Source of the DNA: Pseudomonadota bacterium
Lineage (GTDB): Bacteria; Pseudomonadota; Gammaproteobacteria; Burkholderiales; Sulfuriferulaceae
Length of the DNA: 11,041 nt
Assembly (NCBI GenBank): GCA_021794855.1
Contig: JAJYPZ010000013.1
Location: forward strand, 1-11,041
Direction of reading: 5' to 3'
Below the pieces are notes generated by a model. The model did no database searches, was not told where the DNA came from, and saw only the letters and a program-made list of their open reading frames with translations. Positions 1 to 7,649 of the stretch are shown here, in pieces (the first letter of the stretch is position 1; each line of letters opens with the position of its first letter). Position numbers and translations under genes: made by a program.

Positions 1-3000
1 GTGTAGGCGGCAATTTCATGCACGTTCAGCGGCATGAAAAACCCCGAACTGTCGGTTACTCCGTAGGGCAGCAAACTCGCTGCTTTGCCGGTCAAAACAG
101 TTTGAGCGGAGTGAAATTCTTCCCACGTCCCGGTGATGCGTTCCTGTAAAGCCGGATGCTCATCGCTTACGTCGTGGTTGATGGTCGTCGAGAACACATT
201 GCCGCTGCCCATGGATTGACCGTCGATACTATGATATTGGTTCACAGCGTCCTGAATTTCCCATTGATCCCAGTGATCTATTTGATAGTTGCCGGCCAGC
301 GCGAATTGATTGCGCCGACCGACTATCCGCATGGCTGCATTTTCGTCGGCAGTTTGATTGTATGCCAATGCGGCGGTTAATTGTAGGCGCGAACTTAATT
401 GATCTTCACGAATGAAATCTATGCCCGTTTGCGTATTGAGCGCATGGCTGAATTCAAGCTTGAGTGTGTTTGTTGAGCTGTCACCCGTCTTGCGCAGGGC
501 TATCCGGCCGCCTGTTTCATTCGGAACACCGGCAAGAAATGAGGTGTTTACGCCAAAACGAGCGGTCCGATATATGCCGACATCCAGCTTGACGTCGCCT
601 ATGCACTGGCCGGTCGCATTGATCTCGTTTTCGATTTCGCTATAACTATCCAGATTACGGTAGGTGCTCATCAGACCGGCACTATGATCGTCGGCCAGAA
701 GCATAGGCGCTGCCTGTTCATACAGCGCGGCATCTCGGCGCGAGCGATCCATGGCGGTAAATGCGAGGTCGGCGGCATCGTTCAGCCGGCCCCCCAAAAA
801 ACTCAGATTCATTTTGTCGTACGGCAATACGCCGTCATGATCGAGTATTCTGTTAGCGGCTTCGCGATCCTGATGCAGCAGGGCATCGGATATGCGTGCA
901 CCCAACGGGGTATAAAGCCAGTGTGCGTATTGCTGTATAAGCCAGCCGCGTACGCTGTCGTTTTGGCCGCGATTATTCAGCCACGCGGCAGCCAGTTCGG
1001 CGAACTGGCTGTTGTGCATCAACTCTGGATCGGCCTGGTGGAGCAATCTCCACAAAACGGTCTGGCCGGATGCCGGATCGTTCAGCAACAACAGACGTAA
1101 CGCTTCAATGTCTCGGGCCGAGGCATGCCTGGCGAGCCAATCGCTATTATGCAGCGAACTTAATCGTTGTCGCCAGATTCGACGGCGAATTTGCCATGCA
1201 GCTTCAGATTGGCCGGCGGCTTCCAGGGCTGATGCATAATTAAGCAACCATAATTCATCGCCGGCATGAGATGGCGCCATCCGATTATAGAGGGCGAGGG
1301 CATACTCAGGCTGCCCCAGCGCCAGATACCCCGCAGCGTAGACGTCCCATAAACGGGGTGTGGTGCGAAGAAATCCGGCCCATTCATGCATGAATAATTC
1401 AAGCCGATGGTATTGGCGATCGTCAAGCAGTAGCCACAGGAACGATTCCTTGAAAGCTGGGTTTCTGGGATCGCGTTTGATCAAAAACCGGTAATCCCGT
1501 TCGGCAGCAACGATATTGCCGGTGTGTTGATACATTTCGGCACGCAAGGCGACAAAATGGGAATTATTGTCATACTTGCGCCATTTCGGCGTATTTGCAA
1601 GAGCATATAATCGTTGCACTTCCTGCCAGTCTTGCAAATCGGCATAGGTATCGGCCGCATTCAGGAACAATTCGATATGGCCGTTTTTGCGCCAGAACTG
1701 TTCCGCGAGTTGTGCCGCCTGTCGCGGATGATTTTTTTTGAGCGCTTCGAACAGCCGCTGCTGCTGAAATAATGGAGCATCGGGAGCGGCGCTCAAAGTC
1801 CGGTAAGCGATAATGGCCTGATCGTAATGTTTTAATTGCCAGGCCAGCTCGCCCAGCGTCAGCCAGAATGGATTGTCTTTCGGCTGAGCTTGCGGCCGGC
1901 TGCGTTCGAGTACGTCGAATGCTTCCTGATAGCGTCCGGCTCTTTGCATCATGCCGGCAATGGTTACGGCAGTATCGGGAGATGCTATGTTTGCGCTCAA
2001 ATAACGGCGGTAGCGGGCAAGCGCTTCCTGATCCCGGCCCATCCGCGTCAATAGTTCCGCCGACAGCAATAACAGACCGGGATGATGCGTTTCATCGGTA
2101 TTACGATCGAGCCATGCCAGAGCCTGTTCGGGCTTGCCGATATATTCGTAGAGCTGGACGATCCGGCGGGCATACTTTTCATCGTTGCCGTGTTTCTGCA
2201 AGGCATGTTTCATGCCCAGAATCTCCGCCGCATAGTCGTACAGGCCGCCGGCGAGCCGCATCCAGGCCTGCCACGCCGGTTCGCCGCCTTTATGCCGGGC
2301 AAGCCAGCGCCATTGCATCAGCGCTTGTTGCGGATGATTCGTCCATTCGTCGAGCTGCGCCAGCCGCTCATGCCAGACTGCACTATCGGGTGCGCGTTCG
2401 ACGGCGAATTGCGCTAATTTCAATGCCTGCGGCAAGTCTCTGTCTCCCAAAAAAGCAGTATAGGCAAGCTCGAAATAGGCCGGAATAAAGCGTATCGGAT
2501 GGGTTGCCGCTGGAGTCAATCCTGCCAGTTGCGCTGCAAATTCCGCCGCTTTGGCGGGTTGATCGGAAGCCAGAGCCAATTGCGTGATCCGGTATAAGAT
2601 ATCAGGCCGCTGCCAATCACGAGGATTCAATTTCAATACCCATTGCAAACCGGTTTTGTCCATTCCTCCTGCTTCCAGCGTTGCCAAGGCCTGTTTCAGG
2701 TAATATGCCTTCTGTTCGGGATCGACGGCAAGCCGCCGGGCTTGCCAATCGTACCGGGCGCTAATGAGATAATGGCCGTTAGCCAGGGCTAGTCTGGCCG
2801 CATCATTGAAATCGGCGAGATTGTGACTGTTACGCAGGTAACGACCCATCAGTCGTTCAGCCAGTGAAGCGTTGCCATTGGAAGCTGCCATCAGGGCTAG
2901 CTGTTTTAATCCCGGCATACTGAAAATTCGGGTTTCGCTATCCAGCAGGGCCTGTTTGAATTGCGCCATTTTTTTATTCCGTTCCTGACTGCCGGGCTGC

Positions 3001-3392
3001 GTTGCGTAGGCAATTTTGGCCAGAATATCGAGTTTGTCCAGGCAAGCGGCCTCGCGCCAACGACGATCAGGATTACTATCCAGTGGCAGCAAGGTGTTTA
3101 ACGCTCGCGCATATTGACCAAGAACGGCATAGTCTCGCGCCAGATCCAGCCTGAGTTCGTAATTGTCGGGTTCGGTGGCGAGCAGATTGCGCATGTATTG
3201 CAGGGAGACTTCATCAATTACAGGATTGGAGCGGATTTGTTCGGACAACCGGCGTTGAGGGAACAACAATACCAGCACGATGCCGACGGCCAGAATCAAT
3301 CCGGCCAGGCTGACAGGTGAAATTAATCGCGGACGCGATACCTGGGCCTGCCAGTCAGCAACTGAGGCGGAATGAATGTCGTCCTGTGGCAT
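1..3392 (-). CDS. pelB: PelB-like TPR scaffold and outer-membrane exporter of Pel polysaccharide (C-terminus off the window)
   Basis: The frame is open without a stop from the ATG at 3392 to the left edge, 1130 codons; P. aeruginosa PelB is about 1190 residues, so roughly 60 C-terminal residues are missing. Reading the translation: a short polar N-terminus, one hydrophobic helix at about residues 27-44 followed by PQRR, then a long alpha-helical TPR-like region at about 60-900 (for example NYELRLDLARDYAVLGQYARAL and repeated units with W/L/A/Y spacing and PxxA-type turns), then from about 920 a beta-rich part with alternating polar/hydrophobic residues, as in an outer-membrane barrel. In the Pel system the periplasmic TPR domain binds and guides PelA and the barrel is the export pore. 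It follows pelA with a 38-nt overlap, so translation is probably coupled; no strong ribosome site precedes the ATG. Identity rests on architecture plus position behind pelA; the family call is firm, the exact start less so. Confidence 0.9.
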   Translation of the reverse strand, partial: MPQDDIHSASVADWQAQVSRPRLISPVSLAGLILAVGIVLVLLFPQRRLSEQIRSNPVIDEVSLQYMRNLLATEPDNYELRLDLARDYAVLGQYARALNTLLPLDSNPDRRWREAACLDKLDILAKIAYATQPGSQERNKKMAQFKQALLDSETRIFSMPGLKQLALMAASNGNASLAERLMGRYLRNSHNLADFNDAARLALANGHYLISARYDWQARRLAVDPEQKAYYLKQALATLEAGGMDKTGLQWVLKLNPRDWQRPDILYRITQLALASDQPAKAAEFAAQLAGLTPAATHPIRFIPAYFELAYTAFLGDRDLPQALKLAQFAVERAPDSAVWHERLAQLDEWTNHPQQALMQWRWLARHKGGEPAWQAWMRLAGGLYDYAAEILGMKHALQKHGNDEKYARRIVQLYEYIGKPEQALAWLDRNTDETHHPGLLLLSAELLTRMGRDQEALARYRRYLSANIASPDTAVTIAGMMQRAGRYQEAFDVLERSRPQAQPKDNPFWLTLGELAWQLKHYDQAIIAYRTLSAAPDAPLFQQQRLFEALKKNHPRQAAQLAEQFWRKNGHIELFLNAADTYADLQDWQEVQRLYALANTPKWRKYDNNSHFVALRAEMYQHTGNIVAAERDYRFLIKRDPRNPAFKESFLWLLLDDRQYHRLELFMHEWAGFLRTTPRLWDVYAAGYLALGQPEYALALYNRMAPSHAGDELWLLNYASALEAAGQSEAAWQIRRRIWRQRLSSLHNSDWLARHASARDIEALRLLLLNDPASGQTVLWRLLHQADPELMHNSQFAELAAAWLNNRGQNDSVRGWLIQQYAHWLYTPLGARISDALLHQDREAANRILDHDGVLPYDKMNLSFLGGRLNDAADLAFTAMDRSRRDAALYEQAAPMLLADDHSAGLMSTYRNLDSYSEIENEINATGQCIGDVKLDVGIYRTARFGVNTSFLAGVPNETGGRIALRKTGDSSTNTLKLEFSHALNTQTGIDFIREDQLSSRLQLTAALAYNQTADENAAMRIVGRRNQFALAGNYQIDHWDQWEIQDAVNQYHSIDGQSMGSGNVFSTTINHDVSDEHPALQERITGTWEEFHSAQTVLTGKAASLLPYGVTDSSGFFMPLNVHEIAAY
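2727..2746. repeat. Perfect 8-bp hairpin inside pelB
   Basis: GGCAAGCC (2727-2734) and GGCTTGCC (2739-2746) are exact complements around a 4-nt loop. In pelB it encodes the QARRLA stretch. The stem is GC-rich and would be stable in the mRNA, but no T-run follows, so a terminator role is not supported. It may simply reflect codon choice. Confidence 0.5.
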
Positions 3393-6090
3393 GCGTATGG
3401 TAATGAAATTGCTGATTGTTATGACCTGCCGGTCGAACGATAAACCCTTTCTGATCATATAACAGGCAAGTGCCGGGTTGCCTGAGAGTAAAGTCCAGAT
3501 TGACATAGGCGTCAAAGCTCATAATGGTTTGACGGCCTTGTTGCCGCCATGCCACCAATGCGCCATTGGCATCGACCAGCGAGGCTTGTGCTGCGGTTTG
3601 GGGTTCCAGTGTGATGCGGTTTACCGCGGATCCGATCAAATTGAGGTATCGCACATCGTTAAAATCTTTATAGCCCGCAACGCTGTCGTTGACGGCCGGA
3701 TAGCCGAGTTGTGGATCGATACGCAAGGTATCTATCGCACCATCGCCATAAAACAGCCAATTGCCATCTGCTCGCGCCATGACGCTTTGATTGAAATCCA
3801 TGACTCTGCGGATGTACTCGGAGGGATAGACCGGATGGTTCGGCTGTTGTAGCGCCCAGTCGTAAACTTCTTCCAGCGCATTTAGCGAAGCGGGTTTGGA
3901 TGCGGAGTAAGTGTGGAAATAGATATCCACGGGTTTGAGCCGACGTGGCGCATTCGTTAATTTGAAGGTCTCGATGACGCGGCGATAGCCGTAAAAAGGC
4001 CCGGTCCAATTGTTGGTGTACACGTTCTCATTCTGGTTGGGCGCATATATCTGGTAATGCCCGGCGCGTGAAATTCCCAGCGGCGCTACCAGAGTGAGGC
4101 TGGGCTGACTGTCGGTGATGACAGTATCGCCGCCGTTCATATTGAGCAAGCCCAATGAGTCGGTTTTGGCGATCGCATCGGCACCCGGATTGCAATCGCC
4201 GGTCCATAAAAAAATCCGGCAGGTTTTACCGGGGGGAGCGAGCCGCTGATTGATGTAATTGACGCTGCCGGCCGTTTCGCGATTCAGATTAAAGACATAT
4301 CCGGGCATATTCAAACTGTAATTTTCGCCAACCGCTCCTTTGCCCAATTGCTGCCAGTTAAATGGATGCGACCACGAATGGCTGGCGATTTCGACATGAG
4401 GCAGACGAAACATTTCGCGCGCGATCTGTTCCATTGCAGCGGATTTTTGCGGATATAAACCCCAGGGGGCAGTTTCACCTTCAATCACCGAAACGGCAGT
4501 AGGTATGGGATATTTTTTGAATATTTTTTCCAGCATGACGCGGGAGCATAACGGCGAACCGGGAAATTCGGCATTGCTGGCAAAACCGTCGCCGTCCATG
4601 TGCGCCATCAGCAGGCGTCTTCCGGTCGACGTGGTCACGTCGGGCACAGGCATGTCCGGTAAATCGAGCGCATGTTTAAAAAAGGAGAAAGGGTCGATAA
4701 TCCAGCGCGTCCCTTGCCGGTAGGGGATTTCATAAACGGCGAAAGGCGCAAGTACGTAGCCGCCCCACGGCGTATACGCCGCCACATCGGTAGTCTGGTC
4801 GTTCACCTTGAGTTGCAATATCGGCGTACTGTTTTTGCCGGCCGATACGATGTCCAGCGTGTCAGGATAAGACTCGACGGGGTGTTCAAAACCCATCGTC
4901 GGGTCTTCGGCGACGATTTTTACATTGTCGGCGATGACGCTGTCATCGATGGTTAATCCGAAGGGTTTAAGATTGTTATTGCTGCGCGCAAAGCCGAATT
5001 CGTTGATGACGGCCAAACGCATGCCCAGTTTGATCTGTTTCAGCAGCCACGGCTGTAATAGCGGGACGTCGTCTTCCGTGCGGTTGGACCACAATACGAT
5101 CCCTGCATAGAGTCCCGCCAGCTGGTTTTCAGGTAACGGTTTGGTTAAATCTCTGTATACGGGAATGAAACCCGAATATTGAAGCGGCATGCCGGCAAAC
5201 TGGAAGGCATCGCTGAATATGACATCGTTATTTTCCCGGCCGTCGTAGAGCATCAATATACGCCGGGGCTGAATTTCCGGATAGCCGACGCCGATCATAT
5301 CGAGTTCGGCGTCGCTGACCCAGGGTATAAATCCTGCGTCGAGTATTCTGCTTGAAGTTTCGCGAGCCTGCCGCCGGTTTTCCGGTGCAACGTAGTCGAT
5401 CACGATGACCGGTAAATGATAATCCGCTTTAACCCGGTTGAGTTCGGTCAATAACCAGCGACGGTCGGATTCCGTTACCGGTTTATACTCGTGCGTCGCA
5501 TTATCCCAGCTTTGAAACAGGGATTCGGCCGCTACAGCGGTGATCCACTGATGAACCTGCGGCAATAGTTCAAAACCGCGATTGAGAATGATGTGGAGTT
5601 CGGGAAAGCGTTCGTGCAACTGGCGCAAGGTCTCCGTCAGTCCGGCCAGTTGAATGGCTTTGGCCTCAGGCGTGAGGGCAGCAAGCTGATAGGAATCCAG
5701 GGTGTCGATAAATATGCCGCGAAATCCCCGCTGCCATAAAGGCGCTATTATCTTATCCAGAAAAAAAGCTCGCCAGAGCGGGTTGCTCTGATCCATGACA
5801 TCATTTTTCCAGACCGGATTGCGGGCAATCCTGGCTGCCTGGGGTATAGCGCGAGCGTATATCTGATCGGGGCTTACTTCGCCAAGACTGGTATAAGCGT
5901 AAAGCCGGGTTTGCAAATTTTCAGGCACTTGCGCAAAATCGGCCTGATCGGGCTGAACGATAATGGCGTCGTAAATATGTAATTCCTGAGGAAACGGCGA
6001 GCCATAAAAAAAAGCGGCATTGAACGCAAATGCCGGCGCACTAAAAAACAGTAATATAATCAAACCGATTCGATAGACCATTTTTAACAT
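3355..6090 (-). CDS. pelA: PelA, periplasmic Pel polysaccharide hydrolase/deacetylase
   Basis: 911 residues, close to the 948 of P. aeruginosa PelA. A signal peptide is clear (MLKMVYRIGLIILLFFSAPAFA, cleavage near residue 22; M1 and M4 are both possible starts, neither has a good ribosome site). Residues about 23-275 form a TIM-barrel glycosidase domain (GH166 type) with FIDTLDSY at 127-134 and the acidic AAES at 187-190 (E189). A middle domain spans about 276-480. The deacetylase domain from about 490 carries HMDGDGF (D499, D501) and SHSWSH (H571, H575), the Asp/His metal-binding pattern; these four and E189 sit a constant 29 residues before the catalytic positions I recall for P. aeruginosa PelA. 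The C-terminal 150 residues look beta-rich. The enzyme partly deacetylates Pel in the periplasm, needed for export, and its hydrolase trims the polymer. First gene of the pel operon here, followed by overlapping pelB; divergent from the epimerase gene. Confidence 0.96.
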   Translation of the reverse strand: MLKMVYRIGLIILLFFSAPAFAFNAAFFYGSPFPQELHIYDAIIVQPDQADFAQVPENLQTRLYAYTSLGEVSPDQIYARAIPQAARIARNPVWKNDVMDQSNPLWRAFFLDKIIAPLWQRGFRGIFIDTLDSYQLAALTPEAKAIQLAGLTETLRQLHERFPELHIILNRGFELLPQVHQWITAVAAESLFQSWDNATHEYKPVTESDRRWLLTELNRVKADYHLPVIVIDYVAPENRRQARETSSRILDAGFIPWVSDAELDMIGVGYPEIQPRRILMLYDGRENNDVIFSDAFQFAGMPLQYSGFIPVYRDLTKPLPENQLAGLYAGIVLWSNRTEDDVPLLQPWLLKQIKLGMRLAVINEFGFARSNNNLKPFGLTIDDSVIADNVKIVAEDPTMGFEHPVESYPDTLDIVSAGKNSTPILQLKVNDQTTDVAAYTPWGGYVLAPFAVYEIPYRQGTRWIIDPFSFFKHALDLPDMPVPDVTTSTGRRLLMAHMDGDGFASNAEFPGSPLCSRVMLEKIFKKYPIPTAVSVIEGETAPWGLYPQKSAAMEQIAREMFRLPHVEIASHSWSHPFNWQQLGKGAVGENYSLNMPGYVFNLNRETAGSVNYINQRLAPPGKTCRIFLWTGDCNPGADAIAKTDSLGLLNMNGGDTVITDSQPSLTLVAPLGISRAGHYQIYAPNQNENVYTNNWTGPFYGYRRVIETFKLTNAPRRLKPVDIYFHTYSASKPASLNALEEVYDWALQQPNHPVYPSEYIRRVMDFNQSVMARADGNWLFYGDGAIDTLRIDPQLGYPAVNDSVAGYKDFNDVRYLNLIGSAVNRITLEPQTAAQASLVDANGALVAWRQQGRQTIMSFDAYVNLDFTLRQPGTCLLYDQKGFIVRPAGHNNQQFHYHTHATGRHSFRLSC

Positions 6091-6225
6091 TATCGCACAA
6101 TGTCGCCCGATACAATACGACCGTTAAATCGTCTCTTTTTTCGGAGGCCGGGTTGGATTTCAGGTATGCAAGCAGGCGAAAGCCGTTTCATGCGAGATTA
6201 AAAAAACAGATAATTGCCGGTTCCG

Positions 6226-6255
6226 TTGTATTGCGGGATGGTTTTATGTTATTTT
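6226..6255 (+). promoter_or_regulatory. Candidate sigma-70 promoter for the epimerase gene
   Basis: An extended -10 element, TG-t-TATTTT (TG at 6247-6248, hexamer 6250-6255), lies 18 bp downstream of TTGTAT (6226-6231), which shares only the TTG with the -35 consensus. It would start transcription near 6262, giving a leader of about 36 nt before the ATG at 6298. The match is weak and rests mainly on the extended -10 and on position. Confidence 0.25.
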
Positions 6256-6257
6256 CA

Positions 6258-6279
6258 AGCATCAATAGCCAATGATGCT
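6258..6279. repeat. 7-bp perfect inverted repeat (AGCATCA / TGATGCT) in the galE leader
   Basis: AGCATCA at 6258-6264 and its exact complement TGATGCT at 6273-6279 are separated by 8 nt. It ends 8 nt before the AAGGA ribosome site of the epimerase gene. If transcribed it would fold into a hairpin just upstream of the ribosome site; as DNA it could be an operator placed over the candidate start site. No U-run follows, so it is not an intrinsic terminator. Confidence 0.5.
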
Positions 6280-6287
6280 GGGGTTTT

Positions 6288-6292
6288 AAGGA
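6288..6292 (+). promoter_or_regulatory. Ribosome binding site that fixes the epimerase start
   Basis: AAGGA sits 5 nt before the ATG at 6298. The frame is open further upstream to an ATG at 6214, but that extension has no ribosome site and would put 28 extra residues in front of the Rossmann strand, so 6298 is the start. Confidence 0.8.
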
Positions 6293-6297
6293 AAATT

Positions 6298-7302
6298 ATG
6301 CGTATTCTGGTAACGGGTGGAGCAGGGTATATCGGTAGTCATACATGCGTCGAATTGCTCAATGCAGGTCATGATGTGATTGCAGTGGATAATTTGTGCA
6401 ATAGTAAAATTTCCGTTTTGGACAGAATAAAGCAGATTACCGGCCGTACGGTAGAGTTTTATAATCTGGATGTGCGCGACAAGAAAGCATTAAGTGCGGT
6501 CTTCGATGCGCATCCTGTTGACGCAGTGATCCATTTCGCCGGTTTGAAATCGGTCGGCGAATCGGTAGCCATGCCTTTAGAGTATTACGACAATAATGTA
6601 TACGGCACACTGGTGCTCGCTGAAGTTATGGCTGAGCATCACGTTTTCAATCTGGTGTTCAGTTCGTCGGCCACGGTTTACGGCGATCCGGCGAGCGTGC
6701 CGATACGCGAGGATTTTCCGCTTTCGGCCACTAACCCTTACGGCAGGTCGAAGCTGATCGTAGAAGAGATGTTGCGCGATTTGCCCGTCGCGCGGCCGGA
6801 CTGGAAAATTTGTCTGCTCCGCTATTTCAATCCGGTCGGTGCGCATGTCAGCGGACTGATAGGCGAAGATCCGAACGGAATTCCCAATAACCTGATGCCG
6901 TATGTGGCGCAAGTGGCGGCTGGCAAGCTTAAGGAACTTTCCGTGTTCGGCGGCGATTACCCCACTCCCGACGGCACCGGCGTGAGGGATTACATTCACA
7001 TAGTGGACCTTGCGCTAGGGCATGTGCTTGCGTTGAACGCACTGGCGAACAAGCTGGGCGTGGTAACCTATAATCTGGGCACGGGACGCGGCTATAGCGT
7101 GCTGGAATTGAGGGCCGCTTTCGAGCGCGCCAGCGGCAGAAAAGTACCGTATCGCATCGTTGCACGACGTCCGGGAGACATTGCCGAATGTTACGCCGAT
7201 CCGAGTCTTGCCGCCCAGGAACTGGGCTGGCGCGCCGAGCGCGATCTCGATGCCATGTGCGAAGACAGCTGGCGCTGGCAAACTACCGGCGCATTAAATT
7301 AG
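6298..7302 (+). CDS. galE: UDP-hexose 4-epimerase of the GalE family, probably able to use N-acetylated sugars
   Basis: 334 residues, the usual GalE length (E. coli 338). An extended short-chain dehydrogenase: the NAD-binding loop TGGAGYIGS is at residues 6-14, DNL at 31-33, the catalytic serine in SSSATVYG (S124) and the YxxxK pair in NPYGRSK (Y148, K152). It interconverts UDP-glucose and UDP-galactose, or the N-acetyl forms, in the cytoplasm. The position that aligns with E. coli Y299 and human C307 is C298 (in GDIAECYADPS); a small residue there opens the sugar pocket to UDP-GlcNAc/UDP-GalNAc, as known from human GALE and the E. coli Y299C variant. It is divergent from pelA, and Pel contains GalNAc, so a role like the Pseudomonas PelX epimerase is plausible; a general housekeeping GalE is the alternative. 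Start chosen for its AAGGA site and alignment with GalE. Confidence 0.95.
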   Translation: MRILVTGGAGYIGSHTCVELLNAGHDVIAVDNLCNSKISVLDRIKQITGRTVEFYNLDVRDKKALSAVFDAHPVDAVIHFAGLKSVGESVAMPLEYYDNNVYGTLVLAEVMAEHHVFNLVFSSSATVYGDPASVPIREDFPLSATNPYGRSKLIVEEMLRDLPVARPDWKICLLRYFNPVGAHVSGLIGEDPNGIPNNLMPYVAQVAAGKLKELSVFGGDYPTPDGTGVRDYIHIVDLALGHVLALNALANKLGVVTYNLGTGRGYSVLELRAAFERASGRKVPYRIVARRPGDIAECYADPSLAAQELGWRAERDLDAMCEDSWRWQTTGALN

Positions 7303-7409
7303 GATAGCGCCTGCGCATTTTTAAACCGGATACGATGGCGCCGATCGAATTGCCGTATAATTCGGTTTGCGACAGTGACGGAGAGGAAAATTTGCTCCGT
7401 TAGGTCGTC
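7303..7409. other. Convergent gap after galE
   Basis: This 107-bp stretch lies between the ends of galE and of the small membrane-protein gene. A weak GC hairpin GCGCCTGCGC followed by TTTTT (about 7308-7322) could end galE transcription, but its stem is only 3-4 bp. An inverted repeat ACGGAG/CTCCGT (7378-7383, 7395-7400) with an 11-nt loop is present without a T-run. A TATAAT at 7356-7361 on the plus strand lacks a convincing -35. No strong terminator is visible. Confidence 0.4.
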
Positions 7410-7607
7410 TTATCGGCTGACTGGCTCAGTTTGCTGTTTTTCAGCAGCCAGACGACGTCTTTTACGACCGGAAGTATCGAGCAGGTAGTAGACGACGGCC
7501 AGCATCAGTCCGCCCAGAATAAATGCCATTATGCCGCTCAGCCAGCTGGTGGCGGTAATCAGCATCATTACCCAGATATATAAGAGCGCGATAAATACGA
7601 TGTACAT
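7410..7607 (-). CDS. Small two-helix inner-membrane protein of unknown function (65 aa)
   Basis: I do not recognise the family. The translation starts MYIVFIALLYIWVMM and shows two hydrophobic segments, about residues 2-19 and 24-43, joined by a short SWLSG turn, then a basic tail (GRKRRRLAAEK) that should face the cytoplasm by the positive-inside rule, which puts both ends inside. The reading frame continues upstream as a 341-codon frame, but that part is antisense to rimO and not coding; the ATG at 7607 is the only common start codon between rimO and the first helix. A GGA 12 nt upstream is a poor ribosome site. It is divergent from rimO with 42 bp between the two starts, so the two share a promoter region, and convergent with galE. 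The hydrophobic pattern and the charge break make real coding likely. Confidence 0.7.
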   Translation of the reverse strand: MYIVFIALLYIWVMMLITATSWLSGIMAFILGGLMLAVVYYLLDTSGRKRRRLAAEKQQTEPVSR

Positions 7608-7649
7608 GGCGATTTTATATCCAATCGAGAAAACGGAAAAATTGTTTAG

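Larger units (their letters stand above)
6091..6297. other. Divergent intergenic region between pelA and galE
   Basis: This 207-bp gap must hold the promoters of both pelA (leftward) and the epimerase gene (rightward). I see a weak extended -10 promoter for the epimerase, a hairpin-forming inverted repeat and a good ribosome site (listed separately). On the pelA side a GATAAT-like hexamer directly overlaps the first ATG, so it cannot serve that ATG with a leader. I see no recognisable FleQ box, c-di-GMP riboswitch or sigma-54 site, although Pel is commonly controlled by c-di-GMP. Confidence 0.6.

Noticed and set aside
1868..2488. Plus-strand 206-codon open frame
   Set aside because: Arg/Ala/Ser-rich low-complexity translation opposite pelB; pelB is open throughout and makes TPR sense.
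2128..2746. Recurring GGGCTTGCC/GGCAAGCCC in pelB as a dispersed repeat
   Set aside because: Copies at about 2130, 2296 and 2739 lie in coding sequence without shared flanks; likely codon use in similar TPR residues.
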